DNA from: Salibaculum sp035270045 | Lineage (GTDB): Bacteria; Pseudomonadota; Alphaproteobacteria; Rhodobacterales; Rhodobacteraceae | Length of the DNA: 64,000 nucleotides | Assembly: GCF_035270045.1 (NCBI RefSeq) | Contig: NZ_DATFIP010000004.1 | Span: forward strand, 1-64,000 | Direction of reading: 5' to 3' | Shown: in pieces, positions 16,362 through 24,109 of the stretch | Position numbering within the stretch: the stretch's first letter is position 1 | How the letters are laid out: each line of letters begins with the position of its first letter | Translations under genes and position numbers: made by a program | The notes under the pieces: model-generated | What the model was told of the DNA's origin: nothing | The model's input: only the letters and a program-made list of their open reading frames with translations | Database searches by the model: none

Positions 16362-16391
16362 GCGCCCGGGTTCCCCGCCCGGGCGCATTTT
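16362..16391 (+). terminator. intrinsic terminator after ribB-ribH-nusB
   Basis: GCGCCCGGG (16362-16370), seven-base loop, CCCGGGCGC (16378-16386), then ATTTTCGTT. A perfect 9-bp GC stem with a short T-tract, 150 bases after the nusB stop and 60 bases before the aminotransferase start. Confidence 0.75.
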
Positions 16392-16450
16392 CGTTGGACC
16401 TTCCGCAGGGCGCCGCCTAACGTCGCCCGGACACCACGACGGGGGAGCCG

Positions 16451-17311
16451 ATGGCGACCGGAACCAATATCAGTACCTATTTCGACGGGGCCTGGCACGA
16501 TGGCGATATCCCGGTCATCAAGGGGGCCGATCACGGCGCCTGGCTGGGCTCCAATGTCTTTGACGGGGCGCGGTTCGTGAATGGCCTGGCGCCCGACCTC
16601 GACAAGCACTGCGCACGGGTCAACCGCTCGGCCGAGGCGCTGATGCTCGTCCCGACCGTGACCACGCGTGACATGGTGGAAATCGTCCGCGAGGGCCTCG
16701 CGGCCTATCCTCCGGGCGCCGCGGTCTACATCCGTCCCATGTACTGGGGGCTGGCCTGCGGCATGGCCGCGATCGTGCCGGGCGAGGGCGCGCCGGGCTT
16801 TGCCATCTGTCTCGAAGAGGTCCCCATGCCGCCCGCCGATCATGCAATCGGCGTGACGACCACACGCTTTCGCCGCCCGGTGCTGGAGGACGCGGTCGTC
16901 AACGCCAAGGCGGCCTGCCTTTATCCCAACAATGCCCGGATGCTGGCCGAGGCGCGCAGCCGCGGCTTCCAGAATGCGCTTGTGGCCGATGCCATGGGCA
17001 ACCTGGCCGAAAGCGCCACCGCCAACGTCTTTCTGGTGAAGGATGGCGAGGTCTTCACTCCCATCCCCAACGGCACATTTCTGGCCGGGATCACGCGCGC
17101 CCGCCATATCGCGAACCTGCGTGCCGACGGCGTCACCGTTCATGAAACGGTGCTGACCGTCGAGGACGCGCGGCAGGCCGACGAGGTTTTCCTGTCCGGC
17201 AACATGCAGAAGGTGACGCCGGTCTCGGCTTTCGACGATACCTCATACGAAGTCGGCCCCGTCACTCGCCGCACGCGCGACCTGTACTGGGACTGGGCCG
17301 CAAGCATGTGA
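16451..17311 (+). CDS. class IV aminotransferase, branched-chain aminotransferase-like
   Basis: PLP enzyme of 286 residues, most like branched-chain amino acid aminotransferases. Visible features are the N-terminal DHGAWLGSNVFDGAR, the PLP lysine Lys153 in NAKAACLYPNNARM, and the ESATANVF loop that binds the cofactor phosphate. Length is slightly short of IlvE (about 305). Substrates within the fold-type IV group (branched-chain amino acids, D-amino acids, aminodeoxychorismate) cannot be separated with certainty by eye. GGGGGAG precedes the ATG. Its stop overlaps the next gene's start. Confidence 0.8.
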   Translation: MATGTNISTYFDGAWHDGDIPVIKGADHGAWLGSNVFDGARFVNGLAPDLDKHCARVNRSAEALMLVPTVTTRDMVEIVREGLAAYPPGAAVYIRPMYWGLACGMAAIVPGEGAPGFAICLEEVPMPPADHAIGVTTTRFRRPVLEDAVVNAKAACLYPNNARMLAEARSRGFQNALVADAMGNLAESATANVFLVKDGEVFTPIPNGTFLAGITRARHIANLRADGVTVHETVLTVEDARQADEVFLSGNMQKVTPVSAFDDTSYEVGPVTRRTRDLYWDWAASM

Positions 17312-18390
17312 TGAGGCGCGTTGCGTGGCTTTGCCTGCGTCTGGCGCCCTTCTTCCTCACCTGCCTTGCCGCGGTTTGGCTTCTGACGCTTTCGCCCTTC
17401 ACCGATCCCATTTTGGAACGCAGCTCGGATCAGCTTCGTCTGCGACTCGACGCCATGATGCAGCGTGAGGTGACGCCGGCCTGGCTGGCAGCCGAAGCCG
17501 AGGCGGCACTGCAAGCTGAAGACCTGGATCGACTTAGTCTGACCCTCGATCTCTCGCATGAGTTTGGGCATGATCTGCCGCCGAACCTCTTGGACCGGAT
17601 TGAGGCCTTCGAAGCGGAAAGGTCAGGTCCCATTGAAAGAGGGTTGTCATGTGTCCGCTGTGCCATTGATCTGAGATCATGCGAGAGTCTGACCCAGATG
17701 GGCCTCTGCGGCGTGACCGTCGAGATGACCCCGGCGGGTGACCTGAACGCTGTGCGCCGTGCCGGGTTCACATATCTTGAAGGTGAAAGCGTAGATCGTC
17801 TTGACCTTGGGTTGGCTGTCGTTGGTCTTGGGGCGACAACGGCCACCATGGGAACCGGCGGCTCGAGCTACACGGTCAAGATCGCGACCACCTTTGTGCG
17901 CGCCGCGCGAAGGGTCGGCACGTTGACGCCCGCTCTGGTCCGCCGTCTTGCCGCTCTTGTCCAGGGTGCGGTCAAATGGGACCGGATGGGCGATCTGGTG
18001 CGCCTGCGTATTGGCCCGGAAGCGATGGTCGATACCGCCAAATTGGACGAGCTTTCCGTCATTGGTGGGTCCTTGTCAGGTGTCGCCCGGAATACGTCTG
18101 CTGCCGATGCCATTGCCCTCATGAAGTTCGTGGATGGACCAAGAGATGCCGCGCGCCTTGCAAGGGTTTCCGATGCTGCAGGACCAGCCACCCGTTCACG
18201 GCTCGAAGTTTTGGGAAAACGACGCGTGTTCAGTGCCGCCGTGCGCCTGGGCGATCTCGCGATCAGCGCCGCCGCTGCCCTTGGTCTGCTAGCTGCACAG
18301 GTGGCCGGCTTCATTGGGCAGCAATTGGGGAATCGACTCTGGCGCTACTTGCGGCGACTTCTGCGACCCAGGCAGCGACCTTTGCCTTGA
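17311..18390 (+). CDS. unknown membrane protein with a four-cysteine motif
   Basis: I do not recognise this protein. The 359 residues have an N-terminal membrane helix (about 6-27), a charged helical part, then four cysteines at 114, 117, 124 and 133 (CxxC-x6-C-x8-C). A Gly/Thr-rich hydrophobic stretch follows (GLGATTATMGTGGSS), and a C-terminal hydrophobic segment (about 310-330) ends in an Arg-rich tail. The ATG overlaps the aminotransferase stop; an in-frame GTG at 17308 is also possible. Its bases look less GC-biased than the neighbouring genes, which may point to relaxed selection or transfer. The Cys set could bind a metal or form disulfides. Confidence 0.7.
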   Translation: MRRVAWLCLRLAPFFLTCLAAVWLLTLSPFTDPILERSSDQLRLRLDAMMQREVTPAWLAAEAEAALQAEDLDRLSLTLDLSHEFGHDLPPNLLDRIEAFEAERSGPIERGLSCVRCAIDLRSCESLTQMGLCGVTVEMTPAGDLNAVRRAGFTYLEGESVDRLDLGLAVVGLGATTATMGTGGSSYTVKIATTFVRAARRVGTLTPALVRRLAALVQGAVKWDRMGDLVRLRIGPEAMVDTAKLDELSVIGGSLSGVARNTSAADAIALMKFVDGPRDAARLARVSDAAGPATRSRLEVLGKRRVFSAAVRLGDLAISAAAALGLLAAQVAGFIGQQLGNRLWRYLRRLLRPRQRPLP

Positions 18391-18447
18391 CCATTGCGCG
18401 ACGACGCACCTTGGGCCAATGTCTCATCTCGAAACGGGAGGGTACCG

Positions 18448-18903
18448 ATGCGCAAGTTCCTTGTGATCCTGGATGACAGCCGCGAATGCCTCAACGCCAT
18501 GCGCTTTGCCGCCATGCGGGCGGCCCGTTCGGGGGGTGGGGTCCAGATCCTGTCGATCATCCCGCCGGACGAATTCAATCACTGGATCGGCGTCGGTGAG
18601 GTCATGCGCGCCGAGGCCCGTGAGCGCATCGAGGTGCATTTCGAGGTCTTCGCCAAGTGGATGCGTGACAAGCAGGACATCGACCCCGAACTTGTCATCC
18701 GCGAAGGCGAGGCGGTCTCCGAAATCCTGGCGCAGGTCAAGGAAGACCCGGAGATCGGCGTGCTGGTCCTCGGGGCGGGCACCGACAAGAAGGGCCCCGG
18801 TCCGCTGGTCACGCAACTGACCAAGAACGCTGGGTCGCTGCCTATTCCCATCACCATCGTGCCCGGTGACATGTCCAAGGAACGCTTGGAAGCGATCACT
18901 TGA
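18448..18903 (+). CDS. universal stress protein (UspA family)
   Basis: Cytosolic stress protein of 151 residues with the Usp fold: MRKFLVILDDSRECLNAMRFA at the N-terminus, GVLVLGAGTDKKGPGPL and PITIVPG near the C-terminus. The nucleotide-binding G-x2-G-x9-G(S/T) motif is only partly kept, so ATP binding is uncertain. The frame runs 54 bases further upstream, but the ATG at 18448 follows GGGAGG at good spacing. It sits alone between the unknown membrane protein and a spacer with a terminator. Confidence 0.88.
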   Translation: MRKFLVILDDSRECLNAMRFAAMRAARSGGGVQILSIIPPDEFNHWIGVGEVMRAEARERIEVHFEVFAKWMRDKQDIDPELVIREGEAVSEILAQVKEDPEIGVLVLGAGTDKKGPGPLVTQLTKNAGSLPIPITIVPGDMSKERLEAIT

Positions 18904-19117
18904 CCGCTGTCCACCTGTCACGTGAGGCGGCGTGAAACCCGGAATTCGCGACGACCACCTCGACGCGCCTTCGCTGGACCGGTTCCCCGCTTCCGATTTG
19001 TATTCTGCACGTTTTTTCAATGGGTTGCGTGATCAAATCCGGATGAAGACTTCGTGACCGCTGCCCCCCTTTTCCGCCCGGGTGCGGCGCCCCACCTCCC
19101 TGACAAGCCGCAACGAA

Positions 19118-19141
19118 CGGTTGCGGTTTTTGAAAGGACCC
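19118..19141 (+). terminator. intrinsic terminator in the spacer before the small secreted protein
   Basis: CCGCAAC (19118-19124), loop GAACG, GTTGCGG (19130-19136), then five T. It lies 214 bases after the Usp gene and 33 bases before the next ATG, so it ends either a long 3' UTR, a small RNA or an attenuated leader. A C-rich stretch (CCCCCC near 19064) sits upstream. Confidence 0.65.
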
Positions 19142-19174
19142 AATCCGCCCGAAACGGGCAGAAAGGAAACAGAC

Positions 19175-19513
19175 ATGTTTGCCAAGAAATGGATCTATGC
19201 CTCTGCCGCCGCACTTCTGACCACCGCCGGAATGGCAACGGCCGAGACCTATTTCGGCATCACCGGCGAAATGGACGAGGACGCAACGCTCATGATCGAG
19301 ACGGTGACCACCGACAGCGCTGCGGTGCTGGAAGTCTATGATTATCACACCGGCGAGCGTGGCGATCTGCTGGCCACCGAACAGCTAGCGGCGGGCGCCA
19401 ACTCCAACGTTCGCGTCGACTTGAGCGAGCAGCCGCGCGGTGACGTGATGGCCGTGGTCATGATCGATGGCGAGGCCGCCGCGATGACCGAGATCGATCT
19501 CGAAGAAATGTAA
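19175..19513 (+). CDS. small secreted protein of unknown function
   Basis: The 112 residues begin with a signal peptide (KKWIYASAAALLTTAGMATA, likely cut after ATA). The mature part of about 90 residues is acidic and beta-rich, with many Glu/Asp, no Cys and several Val/Met strands. It has no motif I recognise. The ATG at 19175 follows AAAGGA. It is bracketed by a terminator on each side and may be monocistronic. A periplasmic or extracellular role is inferred from the signal only. Confidence 0.7.
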   Translation: MFAKKWIYASAAALLTTAGMATAETYFGITGEMDEDATLMIETVTTDSAAVLEVYDYHTGERGDLLATEQLAAGANSNVRVDLSEQPRGDVMAVVMIDGEAAAMTEIDLEEM

Positions 19514-19549
19514 GGCGCTCGCCCCGTCACGTTACGGGTGCACGTCTTC

Positions 19550-19580
19550 GGGGCCGGTCCTGTGGGACTGGCCCCTTTTT
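19550..19580 (+). terminator. intrinsic terminator of the small secreted protein gene
   Basis: GGGGCCGGTCC (19550-19560), loop TGTG, GGACTGGCCCC (19565-19575), then five T. An 11-bp stem with one G-U pair and a clean T-tract, 37 bases after the stop. Confidence 0.85.
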
Positions 19581-19602
19581 ACGGCGAGGGCGCCACTTGC
19601 AG

Positions 19603-19653
19603 ATTGGAACCGTTCTAAATTGTCTTGACTTCGGCGGCCTGTGGTCGCATATC
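19603..19653 (+). promoter_or_regulatory. predicted promoter of the nfu gene with an Irr/ICE-like dyad
   Basis: A -35 TTGACT (19625-19630) and, after 17 bases, a -10-like CATATC (19648-19653) precede the ATG by about 28 bases. Just upstream, ATTGGAA-CCG-TTCTAAAT (19603-19620) is an imperfect dyad similar to the iron-control element bound by Irr in alphaproteobacteria. The nature of the downstream Fe-S gene makes iron control plausible. The Irr link is inference. Confidence 0.4.
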
Positions 19654-19680
19654 TGACTTGCGCGATAAGGATTAGACCCG

Positions 19681-20241
19681 ATGTTCATACAGACTGAATC
19701 CACCCCGAACCCCGCCACCCTCAAATTCCTGCCCGGCCAAGCCGTGCTGGACAGCGGTACCGCGGATTTTCCCAGTTCCGATGCTGCGGGAAGCAGCCCG
19801 CTGGCCCGCCGGATCTTCGCGGTCGAGGGCGTGACCGGTGTGTTCTTCGGCACCGATTTCGTGACCGTCACCAAGCAGGACGCCGTGGAATGGGACCATG
19901 TGAAGCCCGCCATCCTCGGCGCCATAATGGAACACTACCAGTCCGGGGCCCCGGTGATCGAGGGCGAACGCGCGGCGTCGGCCCATGCCGATCACGACGG
20001 CGAGGACGGTCAGATCGTGGACCAGATCAAGGATCTGCTGGACACACGCGTGCGTCCTGCGGTTGCTCAAGACGGTGGCGACATCACCTTTCATGGTTTT
20101 GATCGCGGCATTGTCTACCTGCACATGCAGGGGGCCTGCGCTGGCTGCCCCTCGTCGACGCTGACGCTCAAGATGGGCATCGAGAACCTGCTGCGCCACT
20201 ACATCCCCGAGGTGATCGAGGTCCGGCCCGTCGCGGCCTGA
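19681..20241 (+). CDS. NifU/Nfu-type iron-sulfur cluster carrier protein
   Basis: Carries and hands on Fe-S clusters to apo-proteins. The 186 residues hold an N-terminal Nfu domain (MFIQTESTPNPATLKFLPG to about residue 88) and a C-terminal NifU domain with the cluster cysteines Cys153 and Cys156 in GACAGCPSS. This is the alphaproteobacterial Nfu layout, also seen in mitochondria. It heads nfu-tsaB-rimI. An Irr-like dyad lies before its promoter. Confidence 0.92.
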   Translation: MFIQTESTPNPATLKFLPGQAVLDSGTADFPSSDAAGSSPLARRIFAVEGVTGVFFGTDFVTVTKQDAVEWDHVKPAILGAIMEHYQSGAPVIEGERAASAHADHDGEDGQIVDQIKDLLDTRVRPAVAQDGGDITFHGFDRGIVYLHMQGACAGCPSSTLTLKMGIENLLRHYIPEVIEVRPVAA

Positions 20242-20260
20242 GCATACGCCCGGATCGACA

Positions 20261-20839
20261 ATGAGGCCCGCCCCGAGAGTCCTTGCCTTCGATACATCGG
20301 CGGCGCATTGCGCCGCCGCTTTGCTGTGTGCTGACGACATTGTCGCCCTGCACATCGAGGACATGGCGCGCGGCCAGGGCGAACGGCTCATGGGGTTGCT
20401 CGAAGAGGTTCTGGCTGGCGCCGGTCTGGGCTGGTCCGACCTTTCGGCCCTGGCCGTGGGCACGGGCCCCGGCAACTTCACCGGCATCCGGATTTCCGTC
20501 AGCGCCGCGCGCGGGCTTGCGCTGGGGCTGGATGTTCCGGCCATCGGTGTCACCACGCTTGAGGCCCTGGCCCATGGCCGACCCCGGCCGGTCGAAGTGG
20601 CGCTTCCCGCCCCGCGCGACCGGGTCTACCGGCAAAGCTTCGAGGTGTCGGCGTCGTCTGTCCGGCTGGAGCCGGGAACCGCAACCGCCCCGGACTGGCC
20701 TGCCGTCCTTTCCGCCATGGGGCGTATTGCGGCGGCGCGTCTCGCTGCTGGTGATGCCTTGCCCCGCCCGGTACCCTGTTATGCGCGCCCCGCCGACGCC
20801 GCCCCGTCACGCGATCCCGGCCCCGTGATCCTGTCATGA
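20261..20839 (+). CDS. tsaB: tRNA threonylcarbamoyladenosine synthesis protein TsaB
   Basis: Partner of TsaD and TsaE in making t6A37 on ANN-decoding tRNAs; an inactive ASKHA-fold paralogue of TsaD. The 192 residues show VLAFDTSAAHCAAAL, the VGTGPGNFTGIRISVSAARGLA stretch and GVTTLEALA, which are diagnostic. The C-terminal half is short and Pro/Ala-rich, common in alphaproteobacteria. It lies 19 bases after nfu and overlaps rimI by ATGA. Confidence 0.93.
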   Translation: MRPAPRVLAFDTSAAHCAAALLCADDIVALHIEDMARGQGERLMGLLEEVLAGAGLGWSDLSALAVGTGPGNFTGIRISVSAARGLALGLDVPAIGVTTLEALAHGRPRPVEVALPAPRDRVYRQSFEVSASSVRLEPGTATAPDWPAVLSAMGRIAAARLAAGDALPRPVPCYARPADAAPSRDPGPVILS

Positions 20840-21246
20840 CACCGGTGGCCTTGGCGGCCTTGATGGCCCGGGCCATGCCGGATGCCCGGCCGTGGTCCGA
20901 GGCCGAGTTTGCCGCGCTCTTGGCGCACCCCGGTGCGCTCTTGCTTGGCGACGGGAGGGCGTGTGTCATCGGGCAGGTGGTGGCCGGAGAGGCCGAGGTC
21001 TTTCTCGTGCTGACAGACCCCGCGCATCGTCGCCGCGGCCTGGCCCGCGGACGACTGGACGATTTCGAAAATGCCGCACGGCAGGCGGGGGCCTGCCGCG
21101 TCATCCTCGAGGTGGCCGCCGACAATGACGCGGGTCGCGGACTCTATGCCGCGCTGGGCTACCGTCCTTTTGCAGAACGCCGGGGGTATTATCGCCGCCC
21201 AACCGGGCCGGCCATGGATGCGCTGATGCTCGAAAAGCACCTCTGA
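20836..21246 (+). CDS. rimI: GNAT acetyltransferase, RimI-like
   Basis: Probable N-acetyltransferase for ribosomal protein S18 or a related N-terminus. The 136 residues include the acetyl-CoA loop HRRRGLARG and the NDAGRGLYAALGYRPFAER stretch of the RimI branch. The start overlaps tsaB, the standard tsaB-rimI order, which is the main reason for naming it RimI rather than a generic GNAT. No terminator is evident after it. Confidence 0.85.
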   Translation: MTPVALAALMARAMPDARPWSEAEFAALLAHPGALLLGDGRACVIGQVVAGEAEVFLVLTDPAHRRRGLARGRLDDFENAARQAGACRVILEVAADNDAGRGLYAALGYRPFAERRGYYRRPTGPAMDALMLEKHL

Positions 21247-21292
21247 CCCGGCGTCAGGCCGGCCTTCGGTTCCGCTGCGGTGCAAAAACCGG

Positions 21293-21322
21293 TTGACCGC
21301 CGCCCGTGCCCGTTGCCTAAAT
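21293..21322 (+). promoter_or_regulatory. predicted promoter of the nucleoside ABC importer operon
   Basis: TTGACC (21293-21298), 18 bases, CTAAAT (21317-21322), about 80 bases before the binding-protein ATG. A reasonable sigma-70 match for this GC-rich genome; not confirmed. Confidence 0.4.
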
Positions 21323-21404
21323 TGCACATGACAGCGAAAGGCTCGCTTCACTGCGGCGCTGGCCCACGGGGCCGTGCCGGACAATGAAAACCTGGGAGAA
21401 ATAC

Positions 21405-22406
21405 ATGACCCTCATGACGAAATTCCTTGGCGCGAGCGCCGCACTGGCCTTGTCCGCCGGCGCCGCCCTGGCCGATCCCGCCCTGATCTTCGACCTCGGC
21501 GGGAAATTCGACAAGTCCTTCAACGAATCCGCGCACAACGGCGCCCAGCGCTGGGCTGAGGAAACCGGCGAATCCTACAACGAGTTCGAGATCACCTCGG
21601 ACGCTCAGCGCGAACAGGCGATCCGCCGCTTTGCCGAGAACGGCAACAACCCGATCGTAATGGCCGGCTTTTCCTGGGCGACCCCGCTGTCGGAAATCGC
21701 GCCCGAGTATCCCGAGACCAGCTTCGTGATCATTGACGGCGTGGTTGAAGCCGAGAACGTGCAATCAGTGCTCTTTGCCGAGGAGCAGGGCTCCTACCTG
21801 GTCGGCATGATGGCGGCCATGGCCTCCGAGACCGATACGGTGGGCTTCATTGGCGGCATGGACATCCCGCTGATCCGCAACTTTGCCTGTGGCTATGCCC
21901 AGGGCGTGAAGGCCGTGAACGAGGACACCGAAGTCATCGCCAATATGACCGGCACCACCCCGGCTGCCTGGAACGACCCGGTGAAGGGCTCCGAGTTGAC
22001 CCTGGCCCAGATCAGCCAGGGCGCCGACGTGGTCTATGCGGCCGCCGGCGGCACCGGCGTTGGTGTGTTGCAAACGGCCGCGGACGAGGACATCCTGTCC
22101 ATCGGCGTCGACAGCAACCAGAATTACCTGCACCCCGGCCAAGTCCTGACCTCGATGATGAAGCGTGTCGACAACGTCGTCTACCAGAGCTTCATGACCG
22201 GCGGCGCGGACATCGAGACCGGCCAGATCAAGATCATGACGCTGGACAACGGCGGCGTGGGCTACGCTCTGGACGAGAATAACGCCGAACTGGTCAGCGA
22301 AGAGATGCAGGCCGCCGTCGACGAGGCTGCTGCGAAGATCGCTGCGGGCGAGATCGAGGTTCACAACTACAACAGCAATGAAAGCTGCCCGGTTCTGAAC
22401 TTCTGA
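21405..22406 (+). CDS. BMP-family substrate-binding protein, probably for purine nucleosides
   Basis: Periplasmic binding protein of an ABC importer. The 333 residues start with a signal peptide (MTKFLGASAALALSAGAALA) and lack a lipobox Cys, so the protein is soluble. The mature part has LIFDLGGKFDKSFNESAHNGA, the BMP/TmpC/Med family opening, and a C-terminal Cys. The ATG at 21405 follows GGGAGA; in-frame ATGs at 21384 and 21414 are less likely. Genes for the ATPase, two permeases and a nucleoside phosphorylase follow, which points to nucleoside uptake. Confidence 0.9.
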   Translation: MTLMTKFLGASAALALSAGAALADPALIFDLGGKFDKSFNESAHNGAQRWAEETGESYNEFEITSDAQREQAIRRFAENGNNPIVMAGFSWATPLSEIAPEYPETSFVIIDGVVEAENVQSVLFAEEQGSYLVGMMAAMASETDTVGFIGGMDIPLIRNFACGYAQGVKAVNEDTEVIANMTGTTPAAWNDPVKGSELTLAQISQGADVVYAAAGGTGVGVLQTAADEDILSIGVDSNQNYLHPGQVLTSMMKRVDNVVYQSFMTGGADIETGQIKIMTLDNGGVGYALDENNAELVSEEMQAAVDEAAAKIAAGEIEVHNYNSNESCPVLNF

Positions 22407-22433
22407 GCATCGGCCACGGGCAAGGATCGCCGG

Positions 22434-22459
22434 GGCCGCGCTGAGAGATCGGCGCGGCC
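22434..22459 (+). repeat. intergenic hairpin between binding protein and ATPase genes
   Basis: GGCCGCG (22434-22440), 12-base loop, CGCGGCC (22453-22459). No T-run follows. Such hairpins after binding-protein genes often protect the upstream mRNA and lower expression of the ATPase genes; that role is inferred here from position. Confidence 0.5.
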
Positions 22460-22502
22460 TCGCGCGCTAGGGCCAGTGCAGCGCCCCGGGGGAAGGAGTG
22501 TC

Positions 22503-24107
22503 ATGACCGAGACCGCACCCGCCATCGAATTGAAGGGCGTCTCCAAGTCGTTCGGCCCGGTCCAGGCCAACAAGGATATCTCGATCCGGGTCATGCCTGG
22601 CACGATCCACGGCATCATCGGCGAAAACGGCGCGGGCAAATCCACGCTGATGTCGATCCTCTACGGCTTCTACAAGGCCGACAGCGGCGAGATATTCATC
22701 AACGGCCAGAAGATCGAGATCCCCGACAGCCAAGCCGCCATCCGCGCCGGAATCGGCATGGTCTTTCAGCATTTCAAGCTGGTCAAAGTATTCACCGTGC
22801 TGGAAAATGTTGTCCTGGGGGCCGAGGACGGCGAGATGCTGACGCCCTCGCTGGTCAAGGCGCGGGACGAACTGACCACCCTGGCCCGCGACTACGGGCT
22901 GAACGTGGACCCCGATGCGTTGATCGAGGAGATCGGCGTGGGGATGCAGCAGCGGGTGGAAATCCTCAAGGCGCTTTACCGACAGGCGGACATCCTGATC
23001 CTCGACGAGCCAACCGGCGTGCTGACCCCGGCCGAGGCCGATCAACTGTTCCGGATCCTCGCCCGGCTCAAGGACGAGGGAAAGACGATCATAATGATCA
23101 CGCACAAACTGCGCGAGATCATGGAAATCACCGACACCGTCAGTGTCATGCGCCGTGGCGAGATGACCGCGACGGTCAAGACGTCGGAAACCGACCCGGC
23201 CGCGCTGGCCGAGCTCATGGTCGGCCGCAAGGTCCTGCTGCGGGTGGACAAGACCCCGGCAAAGCCGCGCGACACCGTCGTCCAAGTGCGTCACCTGAAC
23301 GTCACCGACAGCGCGGGCGTGCACCGTATCAAGGACGTCAGCTTCGACATCCGCGGCGGCGAGATCCTGGGGCTGGCCGGGGTCGCGGGGAACGGCCAGT
23401 CGGAACTTCTCGAGGTGTTGGGCGGCTACGAGAAAGCCACCGGCGAGATCCTCGTGAACGGCGCCCCGATCGACCTGACCGGCGCCCATTCCGATGGCCA
23501 GAGCCGCCGCGCCCGCGGCATTTCCCATGTCCCTGAGGATCGCCAGAACGAGGGGCTGATCATGAATTTCCAGGCTTGGGAGAACATGGCCTTCGGCTAT
23601 CACCACGATCCGGCCTACCAGAAGAATCGCCTGCTGATGGACAACAAGGTGATTCGCGAGGACACGCAGGCCAAGATGGACAGGTTCGATGTGCGGCCGC
23701 CCAATCCCGACCTTGCCGCCAAGAGCTTTTCAGGCGGCAACCAGCAGAAACTGGTGCTGGCGCGCGAGATCGAGCGCAACCCGGACCTGCTGCTGGTCGG
23801 CCAGCCCACCCGCGGCGTCGATATCGGCGCTATCGAGTTCATCCACCAGCGCATCATCGAGCTGCGCGACGAGGGCAAGGCGATCCTGCTGGTCTCGGTG
23901 GAACTGGACGAGATTCTGGGGCTGTCGGATCGCATCGCCGTCATGTTCGATGGTCGCATCATGGGCGAGCGGATGCCCGACGAGACGGATGAAAAGGAAC
24001 TCGGCCTGCTGATGGCCGGGATCACCGATACCGACGGCGAGCATTCCGTCGCCGAGGTCGAGGCGCAGTTGGCCGGGGCCGGCGGCGCGGCGCGCAAGGA
24101 GGGCTGA
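22503..24107 (+). CDS. ABC importer ATPase, double-domain nucleoside/sugar type
   Basis: Energy-coupling ATPase of 534 residues with two fused nucleotide-binding domains. Domain 1 has Walker A GENGAGKS and LILDEPTGVLTP but GVGMQQRVEI instead of a canonical LSGGQ. Domain 2 has a degenerate Walker A (GVAGNGQSE), a proper SGGNQQK signature and LLVGQPTRGVD. This pattern is normal for the ribose/nucleoside class, where one composite site is inactive. The ATG at 22503 follows AAGGAG. Permease genes follow directly. Confidence 0.93.
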   Translation: MTETAPAIELKGVSKSFGPVQANKDISIRVMPGTIHGIIGENGAGKSTLMSILYGFYKADSGEIFINGQKIEIPDSQAAIRAGIGMVFQHFKLVKVFTVLENVVLGAEDGEMLTPSLVKARDELTTLARDYGLNVDPDALIEEIGVGMQQRVEILKALYRQADILILDEPTGVLTPAEADQLFRILARLKDEGKTIIMITHKLREIMEITDTVSVMRRGEMTATVKTSETDPAALAELMVGRKVLLRVDKTPAKPRDTVVQVRHLNVTDSAGVHRIKDVSFDIRGGEILGLAGVAGNGQSELLEVLGGYEKATGEILVNGAPIDLTGAHSDGQSRRARGISHVPEDRQNEGLIMNFQAWENMAFGYHHDPAYQKNRLLMDNKVIREDTQAKMDRFDVRPPNPDLAAKSFSGGNQQKLVLAREIERNPDLLLVGQPTRGVDIGAIEFIHQRIIELRDEGKAILLVSVELDEILGLSDRIAVMFDGRIMGERMPDETDEKELGLLMAGITDTDGEHSVAEVEAQLAGAGGAARKEG

Positions 24108-24109
24108 GA

